DNA of 64,000 nt from Ailanthus altissimus (GCA_946807835.1 CAMPEX010000001.1:1689001-1753000), one strand, 5' to 3'; counted from the stretch's first letter, positions 37,250 through 50,827 are shown. Program-made: numbers and translations. The notes: generated by a model not told the origin, from the letters alone.

Positions 37250-40200
37250 TGTTGGAGATTGTGCTTACGTGTCATTCTAATATTGTATATATATTAATTG
37301 TTTAATATTTATACAATAAATATTTCGAATAAAATCGTTAATATTATAATATATGGTAAGATGCTTATAACGTTTCAGACATTATATGATCTAAAAGAGT
37401 TTATATCTGATATAAAGGAATTTAGATTAATGCTTAAAGTTAGCAATGCTAAGAATTATAATTGCCAAAAGTTAGCACTACTAAGAGTTAGTATGTTATG
37501 AGTGTTAGCAAAATCTAAGTGTTAAAGCCTTGTTTGAAATGAGAAAAATACTTGAGAATATATTAGTAATGACATAGTTGAAAACAGTTGTAAATAATGC
37601 TAGAAAATATCATTATGCAGTATGTTCTCGAATACCTCGTTCTTGATCTATTTTACCAATGTGAGTCTATCGATGAACCTTTTTATATAAACCAGTGTAC
37701 TATATTTGAATGGTACAGATGATTACTCTTAATAGACCATGAGCTTAATGGAAGCTCGTATAGGCAAACAAGTATTCAGTAAAGACTAGGTAGTAAAAGA
37801 CTCACGAAGACCTCTAATAGACATCTTATAAAGTCGTTAATAGAATGTCTTCTCGAGTTGAGTAGTATTTATGGTCCTTAGACTTGAGCTCCACATTAAG
37901 CTTGTAAGTGATCAACCATACTTTGATTCCACAAATGTCAAAGACCTTTCATGATTTGACCCCTATGTGTTACTAGGTATGGTTTGATGCTCATAGAATC
38001 TAGTGTATGCATATATGGAATCCGTAAGCTCATATGGGTGAGTTGTATATCCTAATGCTCCGAGATTATATTTCAAGAAGTCTTATGGCCACAAACATAA
38101 ACCCTAAAAAAGAGTTTTCTATAGGTTTAAACAATATCGCAAAAATATATACGTATGTTGTTTATCAAAATATGAATCTGAAGATAAGTTCACAGTCGAA
38201 CATATAGAGATTTGACAATGATGATCTATATCTCTGCTCTTTCAGGATATAGGCGATGAAGGGATGATACGAATATGTTATGACCTCAGCTTGTATGGTA
38301 AAATGAACTGATTTAGAATATTCGTGACGTGTGCATAGGGCATCATTCATGGACTCATAGAAGAGTTCTATTTGACAAATTGGGCGTGAACCTATGCAGT
38401 CCTACAATATAAAGTGTACTTATTGTGCATTAGGGCAGTAGACTGGATTGAATAGTTCAATCCAAAAACATTTAGCAAACCGGATATTGTTTTATGGATC
38501 CCTCAGATTGTGCACTTGTCAAAAGTTAAGTGTTAAATACATCAATTAGTTAACAATAGTTGTTGACTAGTAGAATGATGACAAGTGATACAATATGAGC
38601 CATTCATTGTTTGACTTTAAAATTACAAAATTAACCTTACTTATTAAACAAACAAATCTATTTAATAATTCAAAAATTGATTTTGAATTATTTTAATCGA
38701 AAGTCAAATAATAATGAAGTAATTAATGGCATTGTATTATTTGTTATTAAACTAATTAAGTGGAAACAAAGAAACCCAAATGCATAGCTCATGTATGGCA
38801 TGTGAGGCTATGTGATGACTTAGTGAAAATAAGTAAATTAAACTTATGAAATGAAATGGTTTTGATTCATTTTTGTAAGGAAGGTTCGGCCATTGCATGC
38901 TTCAAAGTGAATGGTGACAAATGTTTATAATTAAAGAATATAAAAAAGTTTATATTATTTGAATACAATAAGGTATGGTAAGACATACCTTTCTTTTTTT
39001 TACAAATTAAGAGGGAAAATGGCTATAAAATAAAATGTGTTTTCATTTTTAAATTCAATTGGTTTGGCCTCTTAGATCATAAGAGTGAGAGAATTTGCTT
39101 TTGATGTTTCAAGAGTTGAAATGAAAAGTGGCTCCTATTCATAATCTTTTTCTTTTGGCTGGCCAAGATTGAAGAAAAATAGAAATTAGTTTTGTTGTTC
39201 AAAAGTTGAATAAAAGAAAAACTATTTCATTGCTTTGAAATAAATACAATTAGTTAAAGTGTTTAACTAATAATTTATTTAGTTTAAAGAGTTTAAATAA
39301 GGGTTAAGAGTTAACTAATTTTGTGTTTAAGAGTTAAATATAATTTGTTGGAATTAAAGCTGTCATTCTAGAAGCTCAAGCCCACTATTGTTGAGTTCTA
39401 GAATTGCCAACAACTATGTTTCAAGGCAGACTCCAGTTTTATTCCAAAGGCTTGACAAGGTGAATCATAATCTTAATTTCATTAATGTAATGAAAGAATT
39501 AAATTTTAAATGTGTTTGTTGCACTAAAAAATTAGATTTTCGGTTTCACTGCATAATATATATGCATAAAATGAATAAATTGTTATGTAATAAACATTGT
39601 TAGAGCTAGTACTTTTGTACTATTTCAATATTGTATGAATATTAATTGGTCAATATTTATACAATAAATATTTTGTATAAAATTGTTAAAATTATATATA
39701 TATATATATATGTATGTGTTACAACTATTGTATGATCTGAAAGAGTTTGAATTTAGTCTAAAGGAGTTTAGATTAATGCTAAGAGTTAACAGAGTTGAGA
39801 GTTATAATTGCTAAGACTTAGCGCTATTAAGAATTAGCAAGTTATAAGAGTCAGCTAAGGAGTTAGAACCTTTTCTGAAATGGGACAAAGACCTGAGAAT
39901 ATACTAGTAATAATATAGTTCAATGAGTTGCAATATGTGCTAAGAAATATCATTCTGCAAGTATATTTTTAAATATTATGTTCTTGATCTATTTTTACCG
40001 AGTGGGTCTATCAGTGAATCCTTTTATATAGATCACTGTATATCTAAATCTGTAAGGTACAAATGGTTGTTCGTAGCTAACCATGAACTTAGAGCTCGTA
40101 TAGGCATGGGAATATTCAATTAGGATTAGAAACTGAACAAACTCACGAGGACGCAAATAGATGTCATATGAAGCTGTCAATGGTGAGTCCCCTCGAGTTG

Positions 40201-42107
40201 AGTAGTATTTGTGGTCCTTGGACCTAAGGGCTATGGTGGGCTTATAAGTGATCCACCATTCTTTGATTCTACAGATGTCCAAGACCTTTCATATTCTGAC
40301 CATTACGTGTCACCGGGTATAGTCAGATGCTCATGAAGTCCGGTGTATGTAGACATAGGATCCATTAGCTCTTATACGAGAGTTATATATCCCGATGCTC
40401 TAAATTTGTATTTCAGAAAGTCTTTTGACCAAAAGCACAAACCCAAGAAAATAATTTTCGTATGGTTAAACAATATTCGCAAACGTAAAAGAGTTTACAG
40501 ATATTATTTTTTTCTAAATACAAATCTGAAGATAAATTCATGGATGCGCATATAGGGATTTAACGATACTGATCTATATCCCCGTACATCCAGGATATAG
40601 GTGAAAAAAAGATTATATATATGCATTATGACCTTAACTTGTATGGTCTAATGCACTAATTTATAATATATGTGTCGTGTATGTGGGGTATCGATTACGA
40701 ACTCACAGAATAGTTTCGTTTGACAAATTGGGTGTGGACCTAAGTAGTCCCACAATATAAAGTGTACTCGTTTGCATTGGAGCAGCATACCAGATTGAAT
40801 AGTTCAATCTAGTTAATTCTAACAGACCAAACATTTACTTCAATATCCCTCAAGATATGCACATGTCAAGACTTAAGTGTTAAGTACATCAATTAGTTAA
40901 TAATAGTTATTGATCAATATAATGATCACACGTGGCACATTGTAGGTTATTCATTATTTTACTTTAAAATTATCATAATGTCCTTACTTGTGTGACAAGT
41001 AATGTGCAAACGAATGGTTGGTGTTTATTTGAAATAAACAAATAAAAGTCAAATTAATATTTAAATTGAATGGCTTACAATTAATCATGAATTAATAATG
41101 CAATTTTCACATGTCTTTGATTATTTAAATTGTTTAAATAATTATAAAACATGTGTTATTTTTAATTTGATTAAAAACAAGAGATAAAAGATAATTGTTG
41201 CCATGCATTGGTAGGGGCCAAAAATTACAAAAGGAGAAATTGTTTCTTCAATTATTTTGCTTGTGTCTCGGACAAGTCTCACCATTTCAAACACATGCCA
41301 ATTATTGTTAATTGTTTAATATAAATAAAAGCAAATGAGTGTGGTCTTGGAGGGCATACATGGTAGGGTAATTTTTGTCTTGATAAAAACAAATAATTGA
41401 AGCAAATAAATAAGGCATTTGCTCAATTTAGTTTCAAGTGTGTGCATTTGGCAATTTGAAGAAAAGTGAGAGAGCAAAAAGGTTTTGTTCTTTTATCATT
41501 CAAATGTTGAAGTAAATATTTATCTTCTTCTCTTCTATATTGGCTGGCCATCAAAAAGGTAATAAAATAAATTATTTGTTTATAAAATATTGTATTAACA
41601 AAAATAATTTCTATTACTTTAAAACAAATATATATTAGTTAAAGTGTTTAACTAATATCTATAGTTTAAGTGTTAAACTAAAGATTAAGAGATAATCTCA
41701 GAGTTTAAGAGTTAAACCAATATTAGAATTAAAACTGCTATTTTAACAACTGAAGCCTACCCTGTTAAGTCCTCGAATTACCAAAGGGTTCATTTCATGT
41801 AGTATTTCAGCTTACACCGTTCCAAAGGCTTGCGATGTCATTATTCTCAATCTTGATATTAATATGATTAATATCTATTTAATTTGTTCATTATTGTAAT
41901 AGAACAAAATTTATTATGTTCATTGTTTTAAAAAATTATATTTCCAGCTTCCGTTGTGCATATAATGTATGAAATGCATGTATATATATTTATGAACAAT
42001 AGACACACGCACATGCATACATGCACCTAATAAAGTTTTGAACCGAAACATTGCACCCAACAAACACATAGGACATATATGCACCCTAGAAAAATGGTGC
42101 ACTTTCA
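37250..42107 (+). mobile_element. Solo LTR L1 of the long-LTR copia family, split by L2
   Basis: Begins tgttggagattgtgcttacg, ends ggtgcactttca; TSD gtata (37245-37249 and 42108-42112). Removing L2 with its TSD leaves 2404 bp, like solo LTR K (2395 bp). Short ORFs (for example 37298-37501 and 41920-42129) lie in LTR sequence and are not genes. Confidence 0.86.
39598..42046 (+). mobile_element. Solo LTR L2 nested in solo LTR L1
   Basis: Begins tgttagagctagtac. The 5-bp TSD is aacat (39593-39597 and 42047-42051), which places the right end at 42046 (aaccga instead of a CA end). With L2 removed, L1 reads aataaacattgcac, matching aataaacacaattgcac in solo LTR A, which supports these ends. It carries an (AT)n run near 39690. 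Confidence 0.78.
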
Positions 42108-42112
42108 GTATA

Positions 42113-43110
42113 CATGTACACGTATACATTTATAATAAAAATATTGGACAATTTGTATACATATACGTATACACTTGCTATTGATCACTTTATGCTGTTT
42201 GAAATTATTAACCTAATTATATATATGTGTGTGAAGCCATAAATAATTATCTCAATCTTATAATAAATAGTAAAATTTATTTAAACATTAAAACTCAAAA
42301 AACATGCAAAACTCAATTCCAAAAAAAATATTTAAGTAGATAATTAATTTAGAATAATTGACAAAAGTATACTTTATCATTATGTTTATGATAATATATT
42401 AATTTTTAGAGAGTTTCCACAAAAGAGTCGTATTTATTAAGCAAATCAGTAAAACACATCTTGTTATAAAATTACATATCATAGATATAAAAAATTTATA
42501 ATAATAAAACAAAAATATATCCTATTGAATCAAAAATAGAACGTAAAACAAATTTTTAAATCTTATAGTACAATCTCAATATCCTCTTAAAGTAACTATC
42601 ATTTATATGATAAGTATAATTCAAAAAGAAAACAACCATATAGATATATGCAAGAATTTTATAAATAAATAAATCATATATCTTAAAATTCATTTAAAAT
42701 TTGCAAAGCATAATATAAAAAGCAAATCAAACAATTATATATATATATATATATATAAAGCAAGCCACCTTTTTTTATGCAACTATTTAGCAATTATAGA
42801 GAATATATATATATAATTTACAAACAACTAATTAAACATATATTCTATAAAGAGAACAAATATGATAATAAAAATATATATTATCTCTGATTTTCTGAGA
42901 TGAACAAGTAAGTCACAATTTCAAGTCTTATCCAGGAAAATATAATTGTCTTTATTCATATCATAAACAAGTGATAAACTTAAATATATGTTTTAAGCCT
43001 TAAATGTGCAAAGTAAAAGTGAGAAATTTTATCCACAATAAATCCTTTAAAAAATTCTCAAGAATAGATATAGAAAAGCACACATATATTTATTGAATAA
43101 CGAGATTCAA
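42113..43110 (-). other. Copia D leader, PBS-proximal part
   Basis: AT-rich sequence with (TA)n runs at 42739-42760 and no coding signal; continues at 36576-37244. Confidence 0.55.
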
Positions 43111-43126
43111 GGTGTCTCTAATACCA
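43111..43126 (-). other. Primer-binding site of copia D
   Basis: On the minus strand tggtattagagacacc, three bases after the 5' LTR; a one-base variant of the tRNA-Met PBS tggtatcagag. Confidence 0.78.
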
Positions 43127-43129
43127 TAA

Positions 43130-43513
43130 GTAAGAAAATTGTATAAAATACAAACAAAAATATATTATACCTCGATCTATTATTGGTCAAGTGAAACAAT
43201 TAACTTCAGACCATCTATCTTATTCCTATTGAGAATTTTTAGTGATGGATTTCACAGACAATTTTTATCATAACTCTCTTGGTTAGGATAAGAACCCTCG
43301 GTTCTTTTATATATCTTTTTCACTTTCTCCTATATAAAAAGTGGACAGTTATAGGATAACAAGTATCTCATCTATTTTTTCCATTCATTATCTAATATTG
43401 ATAATTACCACATCACCCACTAATTATTTTTAATTATTAAAATTAAAATTTCAAATTTTAAACTTATATCCATTTTTCATGTGAAGCACTATTACGTAAG
43501 ATAATATCTAACA
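43130..43513 (-). repeat. 5' LTR of copia D
   Basis: 384 bp; on the minus strand starts TGTTAGATATTATCTTACG and ends near TTCTTACTT. It shows the undisturbed form of the sequence that solo LTR A interrupts in the 3' LTR. Confidence 0.86.
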
Positions 43514-43518
43514 ATACC

Positions 43519-44205
43519 ACCACACTCATTGATAATTACATCTCTCACAATTTTTAAGTCTCGATTATTCTTCAAATATAAATCTATCTCCCAGAACAAT
43601 CTTTTAATATCCTCATTAGATAAGTGCTACACATTGATATCCTTATCTATTCTTCAAAGGATGTCCTTGCACTTACATGCAATGACGACCTTTCCATGTT
43701 CGTGCTTATCATGAATACCAATTTCTTCCAAATTAATCTCTAAAGAAACTCCATCGAAAAATAATACATATCTCTTGTCCTTTAACTATTTACATATTAT
43801 GTTTGCTTTTTGATAGTCTTTGTCTTCATCCACTCTTAGAGTGAGCTTCTTTAAAAGTTCTTCTTATATGTCTCTTATACCTCCATGTGTGTATACAGCT
43901 ATCCAAAGAAGAAAACTAAATTCATGGCATTTTACAACTACATTGCATAACAAATTTCATTATTATAGTTTTTCTAACTCCTAGAGGTCCCCATATGCAA
44001 ACTGTCTTCACATAGACTTATGTTATATGCTCCTGTAGCATTTCTACATGCTTATTAAGTGATGAAAACTACTTTTATGTTCCTAGCATGTCTCGTTATG
44101 AATAGATCTATTGGTTTCGACATTATTTTTTCTATTTCTTCAATTTGATTCCTTAAATCCTTAGTCATTTTCACAATTTGTTTACTAAACTTCACTTGAC
44201 AATAC
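43519..44205 (-). pseudogene. CC-NB-ARC disease-resistance (NLR) pseudogene, NB-ARC part
   Basis: On the minus strand, linker KQIVKMTKDLRNQIEEIEKI (44205 downwards), then the P-loop VCIWGPLGVRKTIIMKF (about 43957-44000), where the second conserved Gly of GVGKT is Arg. The RNBS-A-like block WIAVYTHGGIRDI and ELLKKLTLRVDEDKDYQKAN follow. Kinase-2 is KRYVLFFDGV and RNBS-B is GKVVIACKCKDIL. An RNBS-C-like LSNEDIKRLFWEI and VIINECGG stand next to the break. NB-ARC is the ATP-binding switch of plant intracellular immune receptors. At least five stops plus the Arg show it is dead. Copia D cuts it on the left and copia F on the right. Confidence 0.87.
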
Positions 44206-44590
44206 TATAGGAGTATAACACATAACAGAATACGTAGAGTATATAAACTAAGCAATGAAACAAATAATAATACAGTCTAAAAACAAGAAGCAAAACACAA
44301 GAGTTAAGTAATACAGTGGAAAAAATACAGAAAATATCATACCAATACATAAAATACGTGGTTTAGCAATATGCTTACGTCCATGGTGGATTAAGGATCC
44401 AAGTCTCTCTTATAGATATTTGATTATAAGAGAAATAATCAAGAAATGATACAATTCAAGTTTTGGAGCTTTACAGTTTATTGTACATTGTACATTTCGA
44501 GTTTTATATCATCTCCGAGCATAATGGGGTAATTATATAAAGTTCAATATACCAAATCCTTCAAACTCCAAGAAAGTAATTAAGGATTCA
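44206..44590 (-). repeat. 3' LTR of copia F
   Basis: Aligns with 50874-51210. Shared blocks include gagtataacata/gagtataacaca with gaatac-tagagtata, aagttttggagct and tttcgagtt. The two LTRs have diverged, with a 44-bp block near 44400-44445 present only in the 3' copy. Confidence 0.8.
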
Positions 44591-44599
44591 TCCCATCCA

Positions 44600-46150
44600 C
44601 ATCATAACCTTAATTGTAAGTTGTGATTTCAGTTAAGTCCATACATAACTTGAACTTAACTACGGACAGAAGTTTAGTCAACATATCAGCAAGATTCTCC
44701 AACGTTGAAATTTTACATAGACTAGTATTGCCACTCTGCACAGTATCCCGATTGAAGTGTATCCGTTCAATGTGTTTCGATATTTCATCAAACACCTGAT
44801 GTTTGCTCAGATGTATGATACTTTGGCTATCACAATGCACAGAAGTATTAACTTCATCTATAGCCAAAAGTTCAGTATATATACATTTCAACCATATAAC
44901 CTCTTTGATTGATTCTTCTAAGGCTATATACTCGTCTTTAATAGTTGACAGTGCTACAACATACTATAATACTGATTTTTAGCATACACTATATCTAAAC
45001 ACTGTGAAGATTTACCTAGATAAAGACTTCATATTGTCCAGGTCACCTGCATAATCTGAGTTCACATAACCCTTCACTATTTTATTACCCAACCAACTCG
45101 TTTGAACAGCAAACCATAATGTGACATCCCCTTTAGATACCTCAGTATCCATTTTACAACTATCCAATGCTCCTTTCTAGGATTAGCCATGTATCTACTT
45201 ATAATACTCACCACTTGTGCTATATTCAACCTTGTACAAATCATATCATACATGATAGAACCCACAGTATTAGCATACAGTACCTTAAGCATTTGCAGTT
45301 TGTCTTCTTTAGTTTATGGTGATTGAGATGTCGATAGTTTGAAATACATTTTCAATGAGGTCGACATAGTTTTGGCATTTCTTATTCTGAACTTGTCAAG
45401 AACTTTAAGTATATACCAATGTTAAGGCAAGAAAATAACATCACTATCCCTCATTATATCCAACCTCAAAATTCTTTTGGCTAACCTCAAATCGTTCATT
45501 TCAAACTCACCACTTAACTGATGTTTCAGCTTATGTATCTTTTCCATATCCTCATATGAGATTAACATGTCATTAACATATAGAAGGAGATAAATACACT
45601 TATTATTTTTCAATGCTTTGAAGTACACACATCCATCATACTTGCTCCTTTGGAAGCCATAATATAGCATCAAATCATCAAATCTTTTATACCATTGTCT
45701 CGGAGATTACTTTAGACCATATAAAGACTTCTTTAACAAACAAGTATAATCTTTTTTGCCATGTTCTTCAAAACCTTTCGGTTATGCCCTATATATTTCT
45801 TCTCTAAGCTCACCATGAAGAAAAGTTATCCTTAGATCCATTTGTTCAAGATGTAAATTTAGATTTACATATATGGATAATAAAATACGAATGAATAAGT
45901 GTTTTACAATAGGAGAAAGATTTCATAGAAACTAACCCTTTTTTTAGTGTGAAGCTTTGTGTAACAAGCTTAGCCTTAAACTCTATAGGCTCAATACTCG
46001 AAATCTTCTCCTTAACCTTGTAAACCTATTTGCATTCAACTAGCCTTTTATTCTTTGGTTTCACCACCAATTTCTAAGCCTGATTTTTGTGTAAGAGAAT
46101 TGAACTCCTCTTTTATATTTTGTGCCATTTAACACAATTTACACTCTTCA
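44600..46150 (-). pseudogene. Copia F reverse transcriptase and RNase H (degenerate)
   Basis: RNase H tail (44610-44891) with VHCDSQSIIHLSKHQVFDEI and ISTLENLADMLTKLL. RT C-terminal block (45077-45292) VGSIMYDMICTRLNIAQVV. The catalytic block (45422-45673) reads LLLYVNDMLI, so YVDD has become YVND and the first of the two catalytic aspartates is lost. The N-terminal RT (KVYKVKE and KAKLVTQSFT) lies at 45950-46070. Stops and frameshifts separate the parts. Confidence 0.84.
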
Positions 46151-47444
46151 TAGCTTCATCATATTATATAATGTAAGCAGTGTTAAATGCATAGGCTATG
46201 AAATATGCATGTGTAAACCTACTCGGTGGTCGAACAACTCTCCTATTTAAGTTCAACTTTAGGAGTGCTAGACTGCAGTGGTCCTAGTTTAGAGGAAATT
46301 CCAGGTTCTTGTTCTTTATATACTTCATTATTGAAGTGCTGACGTGTGTGAGTGTCAGGTCTCAAATCAGTACCATTTCATAATGTTCAATTTCAGATTC
46401 AAAAACTGAACTTGGCATATCTTCTAGCTTCTTCAAAACTAAATTTGGATTGGTTTCCAACAATATAGATTCTTTGAATGTCACATCCCTACTAATGATA
46501 CTATTGTATGGATTAAGATCAGTACACCATACCTTATATCCCTTAACATCTTCTGAAGATCTAATGAATATCCTTTCAAGGCTCTTGGTTCTAGTTTGCT
46601 TTCTTGATGTGTACAAATGTAGGGCATCCAAATACCCTAAGGTGATTATATTTTAGAGTGCTTTAAGACCATTTCTGTTCTGGTGTCATAAAGCCAATAG
46701 CTGATGAAGGATTTTGGTTTATCAAGTAAGTCATTGTTACTACGACCTTCCCCTAAAAATGCCTTAGATAATCCAATCTATAAGTCTATTCTGTTGTGGT
46801 GTGTGCCACACCGTTTTATGCCTTAGAATACTATACTCAGTACAAAACTTATCAAACTCGGTATTACAAAACTTAATACCATTATCAGTCCTAAGTCTTT
46901 TGATTTTCTTACCCGTTTAATTCTCCATAAGTGTTTTCCGTTTCTAAAATGTTTCAAACATCTGCTCTTTCCTCCTCAATACATAAACCTATAACTTTCT
47001 TGAGTAATCACCAATGAATGATAGAAAATACCATGCACCACTATGAGTGAGAGTTTTTCTAGGTCCCCAAAGGTCAGAATTTATGTAATCTAGAGTACCA
47101 TTAGTGTTATGTTCACCCATGTTGAACTTAACTCTATGAGCTTTCCCAAGTACACAATGTTTACAAAACCCTATTAGCTGAATAGTTTCTTGCCAAATAT
47201 ACCTTGATCATACAACTCCTTTTGAAAGCCTCTCCACTCAACACATACAAACTGTGTTTATGCTCACGACTCATTACAACCATTGAACCCTTACTTACTT
47301 TCAAAGTAGTACCATTTTTACCCTTAAATGTGCAATCAGATTAATTAAGCATGCCTAAAGAAATTAAATTTCTTCTAAGTTCAAGTACATGCCTCGCATA
47401 TTACAAGTCTCTTACACTTCTATCATGTAATTTCAGCTTAATAC
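46151..47444 (-). pseudogene. Copia F integrase (degenerate)
   Basis: Minus strand from high to low: GKAHRVKFNM and DYINSDLWGPRKTLTHSGAW (first Asp), IKRLRTDNGIKFCNTEFDKF (second Asp), RHKTVWHTPQQN, then VKGYKVWCTDLN and FIIS-like SIISRDVTFKES (46362-46631). The Glu region after HTPQQN is damaged (RLIDWII). Solo LTR K interrupts the upstream side at 47445. Confidence 0.83.
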
Positions 47445-49839
47445 TGTTGGATATCGAGTGTGTAACATACGAGTGTATACGTAATTTCAAAAATTATTTA
47501 TACACAGCGGAAGCATGTTATATATACACCTATTTTAAAAACTTCAACATATATATCACATATATACGTAAGTATAACAATTATACAATTATAAACATGA
47601 TGAACATTTGTATTATAACATAATGTAAAATACTCACCTAATGAAGGTAGCTTTACAAATTCTTCAAGTCCTTCAACAATCTATATGAAGAGCTCACCTT
47701 GAAGTGTATGTTGAACAATTTTAGTCCATAACTTTTGGTGTGATTAAAGAGCTAGAATGGTAGCTTAGTTTTAGAATTTTTAGCAACATGTATTCAAACT
47801 CTTTTGAATACAAGTTTGTTTCTTAAATGGAGATGGTAAATATTTTCTATACAACTCTTATATTAATTAGAAATATTTAACACACAACTCTTGTATAATT
47901 CTTAGAAACAATTTATACATGATAATTATTTTGAACAACTCTTTTAAAAAATAATTATCTTTTTCTCCATTTTTATTTAATTCATTTTAGCCATCCATTA
48001 GAGAAAGAGATGAAGAGAAGTTTGTTTATTTTTCTAACACTTGAAAGAACAAAACTCAAAACTCTCTCTTACCTCTCTTCCTTCCCATTGTTGAATTCTT
48101 CTCAAAGAATTGAATGAATGATTCAATTGTTTTGCCAAAATCAATTTTGTTTATTCAACACTTTGATTAAACAAAAGGAAGTGCTCCACCAATTTTATTG
48201 TTGGTCTCCCACTTAGAATTAATTTAACCAAGCACTAGAATAATGGCCACCTAAATTAATCTTTACCTAACAAATATAATTACTTTAATTATAATGGGTA
48301 ATTAAATGGCCAACATCTAGGCCCCTCATTGTATTAAAATATAATGCCATGACCTATAAATTTATTACAATATTATCTAATAATATAATAATAATATATA
48401 ATTTAATTCTTCAAAATAATTTTGAATAATTACTTTTTATCTTACTAATTTTTACTACCAATGTTAAATGGTAAAAACAAATCATAGAACAAATTTTTGC
48501 CATTTGTCAATATTCTATTAATTAACAACCCTTGTTAATTAATTGAGTGATTTACTTAATAATTAAGTCTTGACAAATGTACATCTCAAGGGATCCCAAA
48601 ATAATTATTCTATTTTGCTAGAATTTATTGGATTGAATTAATTCAATCCAATCCGCTACCCCAATGCGCAACGAGTACACTTTATATTGTGAAACTCTCT
48701 AGGTCCACACCTAATTTGTCATATGGAGCTCTTTCATATGTCCGTGAACGATGTCCCACACACACGTTACGGATATTACAAATTAGCGTGTTAGACCATG
48801 CAAGTTGAGGTTATTGCATATTCGTATAATCCTTCCATCATTTATATCCTTGAAGAGCAGAGATATAGATCATCACCATCAAATATCTATTTGCTCAACC
48901 ATGAACATATCTCCAAATTTATATTTCATTAAACAATATCTACAAACACTTTTGTGATATTGTTTATTCCTCCGAAATATATTTTTCGAGGTTTATGCTT
49001 GCGGCCACAAGACTTTCTAAAATACAATCTTGGAGCATCAGGATATACAACCCACTCATATGAGCTGATGGATCCTATATCTATGTACACCGGACTCTAT
49101 GAGCATCGGACCAAACCCAGTGACACCCAGCGGTTAGACCATGAAAGGTTTCTGACATGTGTTGAACCAAAGCGTGGTGGATCACTCACAAGCCCACCGT
49201 AGCGGTCAGGTCAAAGGACCACAAATACTACTCAACTCAAAAGACCTTCCATTGATGGCTTTATGAGATGTCTATTGGATGTCTTCGTGAGTCTGTTCAA
49301 TATCCAGTCCTTACTGAATACCTGCATCTCTATACGAGCTTCTTGTTAAGCTCATGGTTTACTAAGACTAACCATCTGGACCATCCAGATATAGACATAC
49401 ACTAATCTATATTAATGGGTTTCACTGATAAACCCGCATCGATGAAATTAGATCAGGAACATTATATTTGAGAACATACTTGCATAATGACATTTTCTAG
49501 CACCATTTGCAACTCCTTACAACTATGTTATTACTAATATATTCTCAGGTCATTGTCTCATTTCAGACGAGGCTCTAACTCTTTAGATTTTGCTAACTAT
49601 ATGAACATGCTAACTCGTAATATTTATAACTATTAGCGTTGCTAACTCTTAGCACTGATCTAAACTCTTTTAGACCAGATCTGAACTCTTTCAAATCATA
49701 CAATATTTAAAACGTTACAAGCATCTTACCATTTTAATAATAAATAATATTAACAATTTTATTAGAAATAGTAATTGTATAAATATTATCACTATATATT
49801 TATACATAATGGGATGGCATGTAAGTACAAATCCCAATA
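47445..49839 (-). mobile_element. Solo LTR K of the long-LTR copia family
   Basis: 2395 bp. On the minus strand it starts TATTGGGATTTGTACTTACA and ends ACTCGATATCCAACA. A perfect TSD aatac lies at 47440-47444 and 49840-49844. No internal domain. It lies in copia F between protease/gag and integrase. It is the best partner of the fragment J at 63861. Confidence 0.88.
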
Positions 49840-49844
49840 AATAC

Positions 49845-50827
49845 TACCCATCCCAATGACTTGACAAGTTATATTATTGCCTATGAATACTATATAACCA
49901 TTAATAGACTGATAACTAGTGAATAATACTTTATTAGGACCCAAATAGAGAGAATATCCAGAGTCTAGAATCTATTCACTGGTGTTTTGTCCATTCGAAG
50001 CAACTAATATTTTTGTGACTTCATAATCTTCTTCATAGACTATAGTTGTATCTGTTTCTGGTATCTTCCCTTGATACTTGGCTTTCCTTTTCAGATAATC
50101 CCTTCTAAAATGGTATTCTTTCTTGCATAAATAAAACTTCTTGGATCTACCCCTTGATTTTAATCTTGATGAATTCTCACTTTAGTTTCCCGACTCTCAG
50201 CTCTCCCTTTCCAATAAGTTCAGTTGTAGAATTTTGTTGTTTTTATTGTTCTGACTTCTTGATTAACTCTTTTAAGTTCAGGGTTGCTTTAACATCCTTA
50301 ATTGTCAATGACTCTATTCCATATAAGAGAGTATCAACAAAATATTCATAACTTTTAAGAAGTGAACTCAATAAAAGAATTACCTTGTCTTCATCACTAA
50401 TTATGATATCAACTGTCTCCAAATCAATGACAGCCTTGTTAAAAGAGTCAATGTGTTTATTTAGTAAACCACCCTCAACCAAAGACATCCCAAATAAATT
50501 CTTCTTGAGATACAATCGGTTTGCAAGAGACTTAATCATATACAACTCATCAAGTATTTTTCACAAACCTAGTGCAGATTTCTCTTTACCTACTTCCATC
50601 AAAATTTTATCATCCAAACTCAAAATAATTACACTTCGAGCTTTTCTATTAATGGTTTCATAATTTATGTTAGACTTAGATGTTGTAGGCTTATCACTAC
50701 TACTAGAGAGTTCCTCAATGGCTGATTTTAGTCCCTGACTCTCTAATAAAGCCATCATCTTAAGCTTCCATAAGTTGAAATCATTATGCCCTATTAATTT
50801 CTCTACTTCATGCTTATGTGATGCCAT
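49845..50827 (-). pseudogene. Copia F gag and protease start (degenerate)
   Basis: Gag starts at 50827 with MASHKHEVEKLIGHNDFNLW, only about 30 bases after the PBS. It continues SVIILSLDDKILMEVGKEKS and, after a stop/frameshift near 50550, IKSLANRLYLKKNLFGMSLV and DEDKVILLLSSLLKSYEYFV. A decayed zinc knuckle (FYLCKKEYHFRRDYLKR) lies near 50095-50145. An ILDSG protease motif lies near 49965. The longer open frame reaching 50923 extends into PBS and LTR and is not the real start. Confidence 0.84.

Larger units (their letters stand above)
5106..43513 (-). mobile_element. Copia retrotransposon D, swollen by nested insertions
   Basis: Minus-strand Ty1/copia element bounded by LTRs of about 380 bp: 5' LTR 43130-43513, and 3' LTR 5106-5273 plus 7464-7670. 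The TSD is atact (5101-5105) / atacc (43514-43518). Removing inserts A, B and L1 (with L2) and their TSDs leaves about 6.2 kb. On the minus strand the order is 5' LTR, PBS, leader, gag fragment, integrase, RT, RNase H, PPT, 3' LTR, which is the copia order. It lies in the NB-ARC of an NLR pseudogene. It is dead: gag is joined to pre-integrase by an internal deletion, and stops and frameshifts are frequent. Confidence 0.88.

Noticed and set aside
37250..42107. L1 and L2 as the two LTRs of one full element
   Set aside because: They overlap as a nest: L2 lies within L1 with its own aacat TSD, and L1 resumes after it. There is no PBS or internal domain between them.
48954..49202. 82-codon plus frame
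   Set aside because: Antisense frame inside solo LTR K.
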